Notes: generated from the sequence alone by a model not told the origin. Shown: positions 51,625-61,944, counted from the stretch's first letter. The stretch is 64,000 nucleotides of DNA from CAIQQQ01 sp040399685 (GCA_040399685.1 JBBART010000018.1:36896-100895); one strand, 5' to 3'. Numbers and translations: made by a program.

Positions 51625-53294
51625 GCGGGTTTGCGGAAGCGCGTGCGTTTCTGCTGGCGCACCGGACGGATTACGACACGGCCTATGCGCAGTTCCGTTG
51701 GCCGGAGCCGGACCATTTCAACTTCGCGCTGGATTGGTTCGACGCGGTTCTGGCGCAGGGTGAGAGCGGCGCGCGACCGGCTTTGCGGATTGTGGGCGCG
51801 GGGGCTGCGGAGATCAGCTTTGCCGAGATGTCGGCGCGGTCCAATGCCGTTGCCAACGGGCTTCGGGCGCAGGGTGTTAAGCGGGGCGACCGGATTTTGC
51901 TCATGCTCGGCAACGTGGCGCCGCTGTGGGAAGTGATGCTGGCGGCGATGAAACTTGGCGCCGTGGTGGTGCCGGCGACGACGTTGCTGACGGCGGATGA
52001 TCTGGCGGAACGCGTTGTACGGGCGCAGGCCCGTTATGTGATTATCGCCGCCGAGGATGCGGCGAAGATTGAGGGGATCGATGCGGTTCGGATTACCGTG
52101 GGGCCGGTGCTCGGCTGCGTGGATTACGCATCGTTCCAGTCTGAGTTGACGCGCTTTGTGCCGGATGCGCCGACGCGGGCGGATGACCCGATGCTGCTGT
52201 ATTTCACGTCTGGCACCACGGCGAAGCCGAAATTGGTGTTGCACACGCATGCATCTTACCCGATCGGGCATCTGTCGACGATGTATTGGCTGGGGTTGCA
52301 GCCGGGGGATGTGCATCTGAACATCTCCTCGCCCGGTTGGGCCAAGCATGCGTGGAGTTGCTTCTTTGCACCTTGGATTGCCGGTGCGACCGTGTTCATC
52401 TGCAACCAGCCACGGTTTCACGCCCGCACGCTGCTGGATGCGATTGCAGTCAACGGCGTGACCACGTTGTGTGCGCCGCCGACAGTGTGGCGGATGTTCA
52501 TTCAGGAAGATCTGGCGTCCTGGAAAACCGCGTTGCGCGAGGTGTGTGGCGCCGGTGAGCCGCTGAATCCGGAAGTGATCGAGCAGGTGCGCACGGCCTG
52601 GGGGCTGACCATCCGCGATGGCTATGGCCAGACCGAGACCACAGCCCAGATCGGCAATTCGCCGGGGCAGGAATTGCGGGTGGGTTCGATGGGGCGGCCG
52701 ATGCCAGGCTATCGCATCCGGCTGTTGGACACCGATGACCAGTATGCGACGGAAGGGGCGGTGTGCATTGCGCTTGATCCGCGTCCGCTGGCGTTGATGC
52801 GGGGCTATCAGCAGGATGACGGCAGCTTTTCGGGCGTCAGCGGCGATGTGTATCGCACCGGGGACGTGGCCTCGCGCGATGCGGATGGGTATCTGACCTA
52901 TGTCGGCCGGGCCGATGACGTGTTCAAGGCGGCCGATTACCGCATTTCACCGTTCGAGTTGGAGAGCGTGTTGATCGAGCATGCGGCGGTGGCGGAGGCT
53001 GCCGTGGTGCCGGCGCCGGATGCGCTGCGTTTGGCGGTGCCGAAGGCGTATGTGGCGCTGGTGGCGGGTGTGGAACCGGATGCGGCCACGGCGCTGTCGA
53101 TCTTTCAGCATCTTCGGCTGCGGCTGGCGCCTTATAAGAGGGTGCGGCGGCTTGAGTTCGCCGAGCTGCCCAAGACCATCAGCGGCAAAATTCGCCGTGT
53201 TGAACTGCGTCGGGCTGAAGAATCGGCCAATGCGCGGTCGGCGGGGGAGTTCCGCGAGGAAGATTTTCCCGAATTGTCTGCAAAGCCGGCGTGA
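51621..53294 (+). CDS. AMP-forming acyl-CoA synthetase
   Basis: 557 residues from ATG 51621, coupled to mmsB; the frame extends upstream antisense-free but inside mmsB and is not used. P-loop LLYFTSGTTAKPKLVLHTH, then DGYGQTETTAQIGNS, YRTGDVASRDADGYLTYVGRADDVFKAADYRISPFELE and the C-terminal LPKTISGKIRRVELRR with the conserved Lys. It belongs to the medium-chain/acetyl-like branch. Probable role: activating a short or branched carboxylic acid for the neighbouring acyl-CoA dehydrogenases. Confidence 0.9.
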   Translation: MSGFAEARAFLLAHRTDYDTAYAQFRWPEPDHFNFALDWFDAVLAQGESGARPALRIVGAGAAEISFAEMSARSNAVANGLRAQGVKRGDRILLMLGNVAPLWEVMLAAMKLGAVVVPATTLLTADDLAERVVRAQARYVIIAAEDAAKIEGIDAVRITVGPVLGCVDYASFQSELTRFVPDAPTRADDPMLLYFTSGTTAKPKLVLHTHASYPIGHLSTMYWLGLQPGDVHLNISSPGWAKHAWSCFFAPWIAGATVFICNQPRFHARTLLDAIAVNGVTTLCAPPTVWRMFIQEDLASWKTALREVCGAGEPLNPEVIEQVRTAWGLTIRDGYGQTETTAQIGNSPGQELRVGSMGRPMPGYRIRLLDTDDQYATEGAVCIALDPRPLALMRGYQQDDGSFSGVSGDVYRTGDVASRDADGYLTYVGRADDVFKAADYRISPFELESVLIEHAAVAEAAVVPAPDALRLAVPKAYVALVAGVEPDAATALSIFQHLRLRLAPYKRVRRLEFAELPKTISGKIRRVELRRAEESANARSAGEFREEDFPELSAKPA

Positions 53295-53367
53295 TGCGCG
53301 CGGTGCTGACCATTTCCCCGTTGGCCCAAAAGGATTAGGGTTGCTGCAGTGCAGCAGGAGAACGGTC

Positions 53368-53577
53368 TTGGATCAGAAACGCATTTATTTCGTTTGTGGC
53401 GGCGTGTTCGTGGATGGCGGGCTCGATCAGCTTGAATCTGGCGCCAAGCCGGAATGCTATGGCCCCTTTGATGACGAGACGATGGCGCAACGCATCTGCC
53501 TCGAACAGAAGCGCCGGAATGTCGATATCTGCTGGCATCACCTCTACGTCACGTCGTGCCTCACCAACGCTCATTGA
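53368..53577 (+). CDS. Small DUF4170-like protein
   Basis: 69 residues from TTG 53368, chosen because an AGGAG ribosome-binding site lies 7 bases upstream and no ATG is available. The sequence IYFVCGGVFVDGGLDQLESG, then ECYGPFDDETMAQRICLEQKRRNVDICWHHLYV, follows the pattern I remember for DUF4170: a YxVxGG start, a GPF segment and a VDxxxxxY end. Function is unknown. It sits between the acyl-CoA synthetase and ivd in a compact run of same-strand genes. Confidence 0.6.
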   Translation: MDQKRIYFVCGGVFVDGGLDQLESGAKPECYGPFDDETMAQRICLEQKRRNVDICWHHLYVTSCLTNAH

Positions 53578-53609
53578 CCATGTAAAACCCCAAGCAAGGC
53601 TGAGACAAT

Positions 53610-54782
53610 ATGGCCAGCAACACCGATTACGGCATGGATTTCGACCTCGGCGAGGAAGTGGACATGCTGCGCGACAGCGTGCGGCGGTTTTGCGATGTGG
53701 AGGTGGCCCCGCGTGCGGCGGCGATCGACCGGGACAATGATTTCCCGGCCGATCTGTGGAAGAAATTCGGCGATCTTGGCGTGCTTGGGCTGACGGTGGA
53801 GGAGGAATGGGGCGGCGCTGGGATGAGTTACCTGGCGCATTGCGTGGCGATGGAGGAAATCAGCCGCGCTTCGGCCTCGGTGGGTCTTTCGTATGGGGCG
53901 CATTCGAATCTTTGCGTGAACCAGATCCGTATCAATGGCACGGACGCGCAGAAGGCGCGGTATTTGCCGGGGCTGATTGCCGGCACCGATGTGGGCGCGC
54001 TGGCGATGAGCGAGCCTGGGGCGGGGTCAGACGTGGTGTCTATGCGTCTGCGCGCTGAGAAGCGGGGCGATCGGTATGTGTTGAACGGCACCAAGATGTG
54101 GATCACCAATGGGCCGGAGGCGAACACGTTGGTGGTGTATGCCAAGACCGATCCGGAAGCGGGTTCGCGCGGGATTACGGCGTTTCTGATCGAGAAGGGG
54201 ATGGCTGGGTTTTCCTGCGCGCAGAAGCTGGACAAGCTGGGCATGCGCGGCTCGAACACTGGCGAGTTGGTGTTTCAGGACTGTGAAGTTCCTGAGGAGA
54301 ACGTGCTCGGTCGCATCGGCGGCGGGGTGAATGTGCTGATGAGCGGGCTGGATTATGAGCGCGCGGTGCTGGCGGCGGGGCCGTTGGGCATTATGCAGGC
54401 CTGCATGGATATTGTTCTGCCGTATGTGCATGAGCGCAAGCAGTTCGGGCAAAGCATTGGCGAGTTTCAGCTGATGCAGGGCAAGATTGCCGATATGTAC
54501 ACGGTGATGAATGCCGCGAAATCCTATGTTTATACTGTGGCCAAGGCCTGTGATCGCGGGCGGACCTCGCGTAAGGATGCCGCAGGGGCGATCTTGTATG
54601 CGGCTGAGAAGGCCACGTGGATGACGCTGGAGGCGATCCAGTGCCTCGGCGGCAACGGCTATATCAACGATTACGCCACCGGGCGGCTGCTGCGGGATGC
54701 GAAATTGTATGAGATTGGCGCGGGCACGTCTGAAATCCGGCGCATGCTGATCGGGCGGGAGCTGTTCAAGGAGACCGCGTGA
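53610..54782 (+). CDS. ivd: Isovaleryl-CoA dehydrogenase
   Basis: 390 residues, normal length. It oxidises isovaleryl-CoA to 3-methylcrotonyl-CoA in leucine breakdown. The catalytic Glu is in SGLDYERAVLAAGPLG (Glu250), the position special to isovaleryl-CoA dehydrogenase rather than the C-terminal site of other family members. ALAMSEPGAGSDVVSM, CLGGNGYINDYATGRLLRDAKLYEIGAGTSEIRRMLIGREL are near-diagnostic. Methylcrotonyl-CoA carboxylase genes follow directly. Confidence 0.95.
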   Translation: MASNTDYGMDFDLGEEVDMLRDSVRRFCDVEVAPRAAAIDRDNDFPADLWKKFGDLGVLGLTVEEEWGGAGMSYLAHCVAMEEISRASASVGLSYGAHSNLCVNQIRINGTDAQKARYLPGLIAGTDVGALAMSEPGAGSDVVSMRLRAEKRGDRYVLNGTKMWITNGPEANTLVVYAKTDPEAGSRGITAFLIEKGMAGFSCAQKLDKLGMRGSNTGELVFQDCEVPEENVLGRIGGGVNVLMSGLDYERAVLAAGPLGIMQACMDIVLPYVHERKQFGQSIGEFQLMQGKIADMYTVMNAAKSYVYTVAKACDRGRTSRKDAAGAILYAAEKATWMTLEAIQCLGGNGYINDYATGRLLRDAKLYEIGAGTSEIRRMLIGRELFKETA

Positions 54783-56386
54783 TGCAGATCGAAACCGCGC
54801 TCGACACGCGTTCGGACGGCTTCAAGGCCAATGCGGCTGCGATGCAGGAATTGGTGGATGATTTGCGGGCGAAGGCTGCGGTGATCGCCCTCGGCGGCAA
54901 TGCGACATCGCGGGCGCGGCATGTGGCGCGGGGCAAGTTGTTGCCGCGCGATCGGATTGCGGCGTTGCTGGATCCTGGCACGCCGTTTCTGGAGCTGTCG
55001 CAGTTCGCGGCTTACGGGATGTATGGCGACGAGGTGCCGGCGGCGGGCGTTGTCACCGGCATTGGCCGGGTGGCGGGCCAGGAGGTGATGATTGTCTGCA
55101 ACGATGCCACGGTGAAGGGCGGGACGTATTTCCCCATTACTGTGAAGAAGCATCTGCGGGCGCAGGAGATTGCGCGCGAGAACCGGCTGCCGTGCATCTA
55201 TCTGGTGGATTCTGGTGGGGCGAATTTGCCGAACCAGGACGAGGTGTTTCCGGATCGGGATCATTTCGGACGGATCTTCTATAACCAGGCCAATCTGTCG
55301 GCTGAGGGTGTGGCGCAGATCGCGGTGGTGATGGGGTCTTGCACGGCGGGTGGCGCGTATGTGCCGGCGATGTCTGATGAGAGCATCATCGTGCGCGGGC
55401 AGGGGACGATCTTTTTGGCCGGTCCGCCTTTGGTGAAGGCGGCGACCGGGGAGATTGTGTCGGCCGAGGATCTTGGCGGTGCGGAGGTTCATTCCAAGGT
55501 CTCAGGCGTGACCGATCATCTTGCTGAATCCGATGGCCATGCGCTGGGCATCGCGCGGCGGATTGTGGGTGGTTTGAACCGGGTGAAGTCGGTTGGTTTG
55601 AAGCTGGCGCCGGTGTTGCCGCCGCGTTTCGATCCGGCGGAGCTGTATGGGGTGATCCCGGCGGATCGCCGCAAGCCGTTCGATGTGCGCGAGGTGATTG
55701 CGCGGGTGGTGGATGACAGTGTGCTCGATGAGTTCAAGAGCAATTACGGCACCACTATCGTGACCGGGTTCGCGCATATTCATGAGATGCCGGTGGGCAT
55801 TGTTGCCAATAACGGCATTCTGTTCAGTGAGAGTTCGCTGAAGGCGGCGCATTTCATTGAATTGTGTTGTCAACGCGGGGTGCCGTTGGTGTTCTTGCAG
55901 AACATCACCGGCTTTATGGTGGGCCGGAAATACGAGGCTGGCGGCATTGCCAAGGACGGCGCGAAGTTGGTGACGGCGGTGGCGACGGCGCGGGTGCCGA
56001 AATTCACCGTGGTGATTGGCGGCTCGTTCGGCGCGGGCAATTACGGCATGTGCGGGCGGGCGTTTGGGCCGCGTTTTCTGTGGATGTGGCCGAATGCGCG
56101 CATCTCTGTGATGGGTGGCGAGCAGGCGGCGAGCGTGCTGGCAACGTTGCGCAGGGACGCCATTGAGGCGAAAGGCGCTGAGTGGCCCGCCGCCGAGGAG
56201 GAGGCTTTCAAGGAACCTATACGCGAGCAGTATGAAACCCAGGGGCATCCGTATTATGCCTCGGCGCGGCTGTGGGATGACGGGATTATCGACCCCGCCG
56301 ACACCCGCCGGGTGCTGGCGCTGGGATTGTCCGCGTCTCTGAATGCCCCGATCGAGCCCACGCGCTTCGGCGTGTTCCGGATGTGA
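54782..56386 (+). CDS. mccB: Methylcrotonyl-CoA carboxylase, carboxyltransferase (beta) subunit
   Basis: 534 residues from ATG 54782, overlapping the ivd stop by one base. It carries the two crotonase-like halves of biotin-dependent carboxyltransferases: CIYLVDSGGANLPNQDEVFPDRDHFGRIFYNQANLSA in the first, and FLQNITGFMVGRKYEAGGIAKDGAK with FGAGNYGMCGRAFGPRFLWMWPNARISVMGGEQAA in the second. These are specific to the methylcrotonyl branch. It transfers carboxyl from biotin on the alpha subunit. Confidence 0.95.
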   Translation: MQIETALDTRSDGFKANAAAMQELVDDLRAKAAVIALGGNATSRARHVARGKLLPRDRIAALLDPGTPFLELSQFAAYGMYGDEVPAAGVVTGIGRVAGQEVMIVCNDATVKGGTYFPITVKKHLRAQEIARENRLPCIYLVDSGGANLPNQDEVFPDRDHFGRIFYNQANLSAEGVAQIAVVMGSCTAGGAYVPAMSDESIIVRGQGTIFLAGPPLVKAATGEIVSAEDLGGAEVHSKVSGVTDHLAESDGHALGIARRIVGGLNRVKSVGLKLAPVLPPRFDPAELYGVIPADRRKPFDVREVIARVVDDSVLDEFKSNYGTTIVTGFAHIHEMPVGIVANNGILFSESSLKAAHFIELCCQRGVPLVFLQNITGFMVGRKYEAGGIAKDGAKLVTAVATARVPKFTVVIGGSFGAGNYGMCGRAFGPRFLWMWPNARISVMGGEQAASVLATLRRDAIEAKGAEWPAAEEEAFKEPIREQYETQGHPYYASARLWDDGIIDPADTRRVLALGLSASLNAPIEPTRFGVFRM

Positions 56387-56391
56387 CCCAG

Positions 56392-58338
56392 ATGTTCAGC
56401 AAACTTCTGATCGCCAATCGCGGCGAGATTGCCTGTCGTGTCATGCGCACCGCGCGCGACATGGGAATTGCCACGGTGGCTGTGTATTCCGACGCCGATG
56501 CCGATTCGATGCATGTGGCGATGGCCGATGAGGCGTATCGGATTGGCCCTGCGCCGGCGCGGGACAGTTATCTGCGCGGCGATTTGATTTTGGATGTGGC
56601 GCGGCGTTCGGGTGCGCAGGCGTTGCATCCGGGATATGGGTTCTTGTCGGAGAACGCCGATTTTGCCGAGGCCTGTGCGCAGGCGGGGGTGGTGTTCGTG
56701 GGACCGCCGGCTTCCAGCATTCGTGCCATGGGCGGCAAGAGCGAGGCCAAGGCGCTGATGGAGAAGGCGGGCGTGCCGCTGGTGCCTGGCTATCATGGTG
56801 CCGCGCAGGATTTGCCAACGCTGCTGATGGAGGCGGGCAAGATCGGCTTTCCGGTGCTGATCAAGGCCTCAGCCGGCGGTGGCGGCAAGGGCATGCGCGT
56901 TGTTGAGCACGAGGCTGATCTGGAGGCGGCGATTGCTGGCGCCAAGCGGGAGGCGGCGTCGTCTTTTGGCGATGATCGTGTGTTGATCGAACGGTATCTG
57001 ACGCGGCCACGGCATGTGGAGATCCAGGTGTTTGCCGATGGCCATGGCAACTGCGTCTATTTGTTCGAGCGTGACTGCTCGGTCCAGCGCCGCCACCAGA
57101 AGGTGATAGAGGAGGCGCCGGCGCCTGGCATGACGGCTGAGATGCGTCGGGCGATGGGGGAGGCTGCGGTGGCAGCGGCGCGGGCGGTGGGGTATGTCGG
57201 CGCGGGGACGGTGGAATTCATCGTCGAGGGCGACAGTTTTGCGTTCATGGAGATGAACACGCGCCTGCAGGTGGAGCATCCGGTGACGGAGATGATCACC
57301 GGGCAGGATCTGGTGGCGTGGCAGTTGCTGGTGGCGGCCGGGGGCGCGTTGCCGCTGAGCCAGGCGCAGTTGACGATGACCGGCCATTCGTTCGAGGCGC
57401 GGCTTTATGCCGAGGATCCGCAGCGTGGATTTTTGCCATCGGTGGGTCTGCTGTCGCATTTGCGGCTGCCGGCCGACGGCGTGCGGATTGATGCCGGCGT
57501 TCGCGAGGGCGACCGGATCGGGGTGGATTACGACCCGATGATCGCCAAGTTGATCACCCGTGGCCCGGATCGCACGACGGCGTTGCGGCGCATGTCGCAG
57601 GCGTTGGCTGCGTGTGAGGTGGTGGGCGTGCAGACCAATCTTGGGCTGTTGCGCGGCATAGCGGATGATGCGGATTTCGCGGCAGGTGATTTCGATACGG
57701 GTTTCATTGGGCGTCATCCGGAGTTGCTGGCACCGTATCCGGCGCCGGATGTGGCGATCCTGGCTGCGGCGGCGTTGTCGGTGTTGGCCGATGCGCAGAC
57801 GGATTCCGATCCTTGGTCTGCATCGGATTGTTGGCAGATGAACCTTGCCGGCACGCGCACAATGATGCTGGAAGCGGGCGAACGGCGGTGGGAGGTGACG
57901 GCCACGCCCGCAGGCCCGTATTGGGATCTTGCGTGGGATGAGTTGAAGGTGCGTGTGCGGTCCGACCCAGCTGGTGTGTCGGTCAACGGCGTGCGATCGC
58001 GGCTGGCGGTGGTTCGGCAGTCCGGGCGGATTGTGGTGATACGCAGCGGCATCAACCATGTGTTGGGCCTTGTCGATCTGCTGGCACCGCCGTTGGCGGC
58101 CCTGCAGGCGGGCGGCAAGGTGACGGCGCCGATCCCTGGGCGCGTGGCCGGCGTGGCGGTGGCGGTGGGCGAGATCGTCAAGCGCGGGCAGGTTCTGGTG
58201 GTGCTGGAGGCGATGAAGATGGAGTTGTCCCTGTCAGCCCCGGCCGATGGTGTTGTGACCGGCGTGCGTTGTGCGGTGGGCGACATGGTGGACGAAGGGC
58301 GAGAGCTTGTGGAACTGGGGCCGTTGGCTGAAATCTGA
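56392..58338 (+). CDS. mccA: Methylcrotonyl-CoA carboxylase, biotin-carboxylase (alpha) subunit
   Basis: 648 residues from ATG 56392; a GTG at 56383 would add three residues, but MFSKLLIANRGEIACR is the usual start. The biotin carboxylase domain (1 to about 450) has the ATP-grasp loop KASAGGGGKGMRVV, ERDCSVQRRHQKVIEEAPAP and MEMNTRLQVEHPVTE. A BT domain follows, and the C-terminal biotinyl domain contains VLEAMKMEL with the biotinylated Lys. The hydratase and lyase that complete leucine breakdown are not in the window. Confidence 0.95.
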   Translation: MFSKLLIANRGEIACRVMRTARDMGIATVAVYSDADADSMHVAMADEAYRIGPAPARDSYLRGDLILDVARRSGAQALHPGYGFLSENADFAEACAQAGVVFVGPPASSIRAMGGKSEAKALMEKAGVPLVPGYHGAAQDLPTLLMEAGKIGFPVLIKASAGGGGKGMRVVEHEADLEAAIAGAKREAASSFGDDRVLIERYLTRPRHVEIQVFADGHGNCVYLFERDCSVQRRHQKVIEEAPAPGMTAEMRRAMGEAAVAAARAVGYVGAGTVEFIVEGDSFAFMEMNTRLQVEHPVTEMITGQDLVAWQLLVAAGGALPLSQAQLTMTGHSFEARLYAEDPQRGFLPSVGLLSHLRLPADGVRIDAGVREGDRIGVDYDPMIAKLITRGPDRTTALRRMSQALAACEVVGVQTNLGLLRGIADDADFAAGDFDTGFIGRHPELLAPYPAPDVAILAAAALSVLADAQTDSDPWSASDCWQMNLAGTRTMMLEAGERRWEVTATPAGPYWDLAWDELKVRVRSDPAGVSVNGVRSRLAVVRQSGRIVVIRSGINHVLGLVDLLAPPLAALQAGGKVTAPIPGRVAGVAVAVGEIVKRGQVLVVLEAMKMELSLSAPADGVVTGVRCAVGDMVDEGRELVELGPLAEI

Positions 58339-58539
58339 GCGACAGTATTTGCTGCATTGCGATATAAACGAAGCAGCGAAAGAAATACGTTCCGGCGGGC
58401 CTGATATTGGAAGTATCCGGCCCGTCCGGAACCGGTCTGGCGCATGGAAGCTGCTATTTTCGGCTGCGGGTTCACAGAGCTTGGTTGCGGCAACGACACT
58501 GCCCTAATATGGCCTCGGGCCAAACAAGGGATGGGCGTC

Positions 58540-61500
58540 ATGACGCAGGCAATTGCCACGCTCGACGACAAATACGATCTCGCGGCGCGACATTTCTACC
58601 TCACGGGAACGCAGGCGCTGGTGCGCCTGCCGCTGTTGCAGCGCCAGCTTGACCGGCGCGCCGGCTTGAACACCGGGGGCTTCGTGTCGGGCTATCGCGG
58701 CTCGCCGCTGGGCAGCGTGGACATTCAGATGACCAGCGCGCGCAAGCAGTTGGAGGCGGCGAACGTTCAGTTTCGCGCTGGGTTGAACGAGGAACTGGCG
58801 GCGACGGCTGTGTGGGGCACCCAGCAGGTGACGCTGTTCCCGGGCGCCAAGGTGGAGGGGGTTTTTGCCCTTTGGTATGGCAAGGGGCCTGGGGTGGACC
58901 GGAGCGGGGACGTGTTCAAGCACGCCAACTTCGCCGGCACTTCGCGCTCCGGCGGCGTGTTGCTGGTGGCGGGTGATGATCATGCCTGCAAGTCCTCCAC
59001 GGTGCCGCATCAGAGCGAGCAGGCGTTTGCCGCTGCGTCCATTCCGGTTCTGGTGCCGGCGGATGTGCATGATCTGTTGTTCCTCGGCCTGCATGGCTGG
59101 GCGATGTCGCGGTGGTCGGGCCGGTATGTCGGGTTCAAGACGGTGTCGGATGTGGTCGACAGTTCGGCGAGCGTGGCGTTCGATCTTGATCGGTTCACGA
59201 TTGTTCGCCCTGAGGGGCCACAGCCGGATGTGCATATAAGGCTGCCCGATCCGCCGTTGGCGCAGGAGGCGCGGCTGTTCGCCCATGGGCTGCAGGCGGC
59301 GCAGGATTATGCGCGGGCCAATGGGCTGGACCGGGTGATGCTGCCGGGGCGTGGCGCGCGGATTGGTATTGTGACGGCGGGTAAGTCCTATCACGACACG
59401 CGCCATGCGCTGGCGATGCTGGGCGTGGATGAGACGCAGGTTCGGCTGTTGAAACTGGCGCTGACCTGGCCCGCCGATTCACGCATTTTGTGCGACTTTG
59501 CCGAGGGGCTCGATGAGATTGTCGTTGTGGAGGAAAAGGCGCCGCTGATCGAGCAGCAGATACGGGACGCACTTTACAATCTGCCGCACCGGCCGGTGGT
59601 GGTGGGCAAGCACGATACGAACGGTGCGGTGCTGCTCAAGCCAAACGGTGATTTGTCCGCTGTGGAGATTGCGGTGGCGCTGGGTGAGCGTTTGGCCGGG
59701 TTCATGGAAACCGATCGCCTGCTGGCGCGCGCTGCGGATTTGCGTCTGGGCGATGTGGCTGCGCATGCGATTGTGCCATCGGCAGAGCGCAAGCCGTTTT
59801 ATTGTTCTGGGTGCCCGCATAATACTTCTACCAAGGTGATCGACGGCAGCCGGGCCTTGGCCGGGATTGGCTGTCATTACATGGCCATCTGGATGGACCG
59901 TAATACCGACAGCTACAGCCAGATGGGCGGTGAGGGCGTGGCGTGGATTGGGCAGGCGCCGTTTACCGAGGAGGCGCATGTGTTCGCCAATCTGGGCGAC
60001 GGCACGTATTTTCATTCTGGCCTGATGGCCATTCGGGCGGCTGTGAGTGCGAAGGTGAATATCACCTACAAGATCCTGTTCAACGACGCGGTGGCGATGA
60101 CCGGTGGCCAGCATATCGACGGTGTGCTGACCGTGCCGCAATTGACGCGGCAATTGGCGGCGGAAGACGTGGCGGCGATTGCTGTGGTGACGGATGAGCC
60201 GGAGAAATACGAGGGCGAGACAGGGTTCGCCTCTGGAGTGACGTTGTTTGACCGGCATGATCTGCAGGAGGTGGAGCGGCGGTTTCGCGATACGCCAGGC
60301 TGCACCGCCATCGTTTATGACCAGACCTGCGCCACGGAGAAGCGTCGCCGGCGGAAGCGCGGCACGATGGTGGACCCCAACAAGCGCGCCTTCATCAATG
60401 CGGCGGTGTGCGAGGGGTGCGGTGATTGCTCGCGCACGTCCAACTGTATTTCGGTGGCGCCGTTGGAGACGGAATTTGGCACCAAACGGCAGATCAATCA
60501 AAGCAGCTGCAACAAGGACTTCACCTGCGTTGATGGGTTTTGCCCGAGCTTCGTGACGGTGGAAGGCGGTGCGTTGCGCAAGCGGGCGCCGTTTTTGGCA
60601 CGACCGGATGATGATGTGCCGGAGCCGGTTCTGCCGGCGCTGGATCGGCCTTGGGGCATTCTGCTGGCGGGCGCGGGGGGCACCGGGATTGTGACGGTGG
60701 CGGCGCTGCTGGGTGTGGCGGCGCATGAGGATGGCGTGCAGGTGTCGGTGCTGGACCAGATGGGGCTGGCGCAGAAAGGTGGCGCTGTGTTCAGCCATGT
60801 TCGCATCGCGCGCGATAACGCGGCGCTGCACGGGCTGCGCGTGGGGGCGGCGGAGGCGGATCTGTTGCTGGGGTGTGACCTGGTGGTGGCCGGCTCACGC
60901 GAGGGGCTGGCGTCGATCCGGGTAGATGGCGGCACCCATGTGGTGTTGAACACGCATGAGACAGCAACGGCGCATTTCGTGATGGACCCGGGCAGCGTGC
61001 TGCCGGGCGGGCAGTTGAAGCGCGATGTGGCGGCGGCGGCCGGCGCTGGGAATGTGGATATGGTGGACGCCACGGCGCTGGCGGAAGCGTTGCTGGGCGA
61101 TGCGGTGGCGGCGAATTTGTTCCTGCTGGGGTTTGCCTGGCAGAAGGGGCAGATTCCGCTCAGCCGTGACGGCCTGATGACCGCCATTCGCCTGAACGGG
61201 ACGGCGGTGACGGCCAATCAGGCGGCGTTTGCCTGGGGGCGGGCGGCGGCCGTGGATCTGGGGCGGGTGGCGGCGGCGGCTGGGATTGAGCCGGAATTGG
61301 TGCCGGCGCCAGGTTTGGACGCGGTAATCGCCACCCGGGCAGCGCATTTGCAGGATTATCAGAACCGCCGATATGCGCGCCGGTATGAGCGGTTGGTGGC
61401 GCGGGTGCGCGAGGCCGAGAGGCGGGCGTTTTCGGGCGGCACCGTACTGACTGAGGCGGTGGCCAAGAGTCTGCACAAGTTGATGGCATACAAGGATGAG

Positions 61501-61944
61501 TATGAGGTCGCGCGGCTGTATGCCTCGAAGGAATTCCGCGAGAGTTTGCAGGCGCAGTTCGAAGGCCCCGTGAAGCTGTCGTTCCATCTGGCGCCGCCGG
61601 TGCTGGCCAAGCGGGATGCGCGGACCGGGCACCTGTTGAAGCAGGCATTCGGCGGTTGGATGATGGGGGCGTTTCGGTTGATGGCGCCGATGCGAGGGTT
61701 GCGGGGCACCTGGCTTGATCCGTTTGGCCGGACTGAGGAACGGCGGCACGAGCGGGCGTTGATTGGCGAGTATTCGGATTTGGTGGAGGAGATCATCCAG
61801 CGTCTGTCGCCGGGGAATTTGCGGGTGGCGGTGGAGTTGGCGTCTCTGCCGCAGGAGATACGTGGGTATGGACATGTGAAGGAACGCTCGATCCGCCTGG
61901 CGCGGCAGCGTTGGGGCAATTTTTTGGAGCGACTTCGGGCGTGA
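58540..61944 (+). CDS. Indolepyruvate ferredoxin oxidoreductase family protein (single chain)
   Basis: 1134 residues from ATG 58540, which has an AAGGG site at suitable distance; ATG 58531 is too close to it. The N-terminal part is the pyrimidine domain (TGTQALVRLPLLQRQLDRRAGLNTGGFVSGYRGSPLG). A TPP-binding part follows (CSGCPHNTST, GMGGEG-like MGGEGVAWIG, ANLGDGTYFHSG). A cysteine cluster ACEGCGDCSRTSNC-like (about residue 625) binds 4Fe-4S, and the gamma domain starts LLAGAGGTGIVTVAALLG. The fused form oxidatively decarboxylates aryl or branched 2-oxoacids to acyl-CoA. A leucine/valine or aromatic substrate fits the neighbours. It ends at a composite repeat. Confidence 0.92.
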   Translation: MTQAIATLDDKYDLAARHFYLTGTQALVRLPLLQRQLDRRAGLNTGGFVSGYRGSPLGSVDIQMTSARKQLEAANVQFRAGLNEELAATAVWGTQQVTLFPGAKVEGVFALWYGKGPGVDRSGDVFKHANFAGTSRSGGVLLVAGDDHACKSSTVPHQSEQAFAAASIPVLVPADVHDLLFLGLHGWAMSRWSGRYVGFKTVSDVVDSSASVAFDLDRFTIVRPEGPQPDVHIRLPDPPLAQEARLFAHGLQAAQDYARANGLDRVMLPGRGARIGIVTAGKSYHDTRHALAMLGVDETQVRLLKLALTWPADSRILCDFAEGLDEIVVVEEKAPLIEQQIRDALYNLPHRPVVVGKHDTNGAVLLKPNGDLSAVEIAVALGERLAGFMETDRLLARAADLRLGDVAAHAIVPSAERKPFYCSGCPHNTSTKVIDGSRALAGIGCHYMAIWMDRNTDSYSQMGGEGVAWIGQAPFTEEAHVFANLGDGTYFHSGLMAIRAAVSAKVNITYKILFNDAVAMTGGQHIDGVLTVPQLTRQLAAEDVAAIAVVTDEPEKYEGETGFASGVTLFDRHDLQEVERRFRDTPGCTAIVYDQTCATEKRRRRKRGTMVDPNKRAFINAAVCEGCGDCSRTSNCISVAPLETEFGTKRQINQSSCNKDFTCVDGFCPSFVTVEGGALRKRAPFLARPDDDVPEPVLPALDRPWGILLAGAGGTGIVTVAALLGVAAHEDGVQVSVLDQMGLAQKGGAVFSHVRIARDNAALHGLRVGAAEADLLLGCDLVVAGSREGLASIRVDGGTHVVLNTHETATAHFVMDPGSVLPGGQLKRDVAAAAGAGNVDMVDATALAEALLGDAVAANLFLLGFAWQKGQIPLSRDGLMTAIRLNGTAVTANQAAFAWGRAAAVDLGRVAAAAGIEPELVPAPGLDAVIATRAAHLQDYQNRRYARRYERLVARVREAERRAFSGGTVLTEAVAKSLHKLMAYKDEYEVARLYASKEFRESLQAQFEGPVKLSFHLAPPVLAKRDARTGHLLKQAFGGWMMGAFRLMAPMRGLRGTWLDPFGRTEERRHERALIGEYSDLVEEIIQRLSPGNLRVAVELASLPQEIRGYGHVKERSIRLARQRWGNFLERLRA

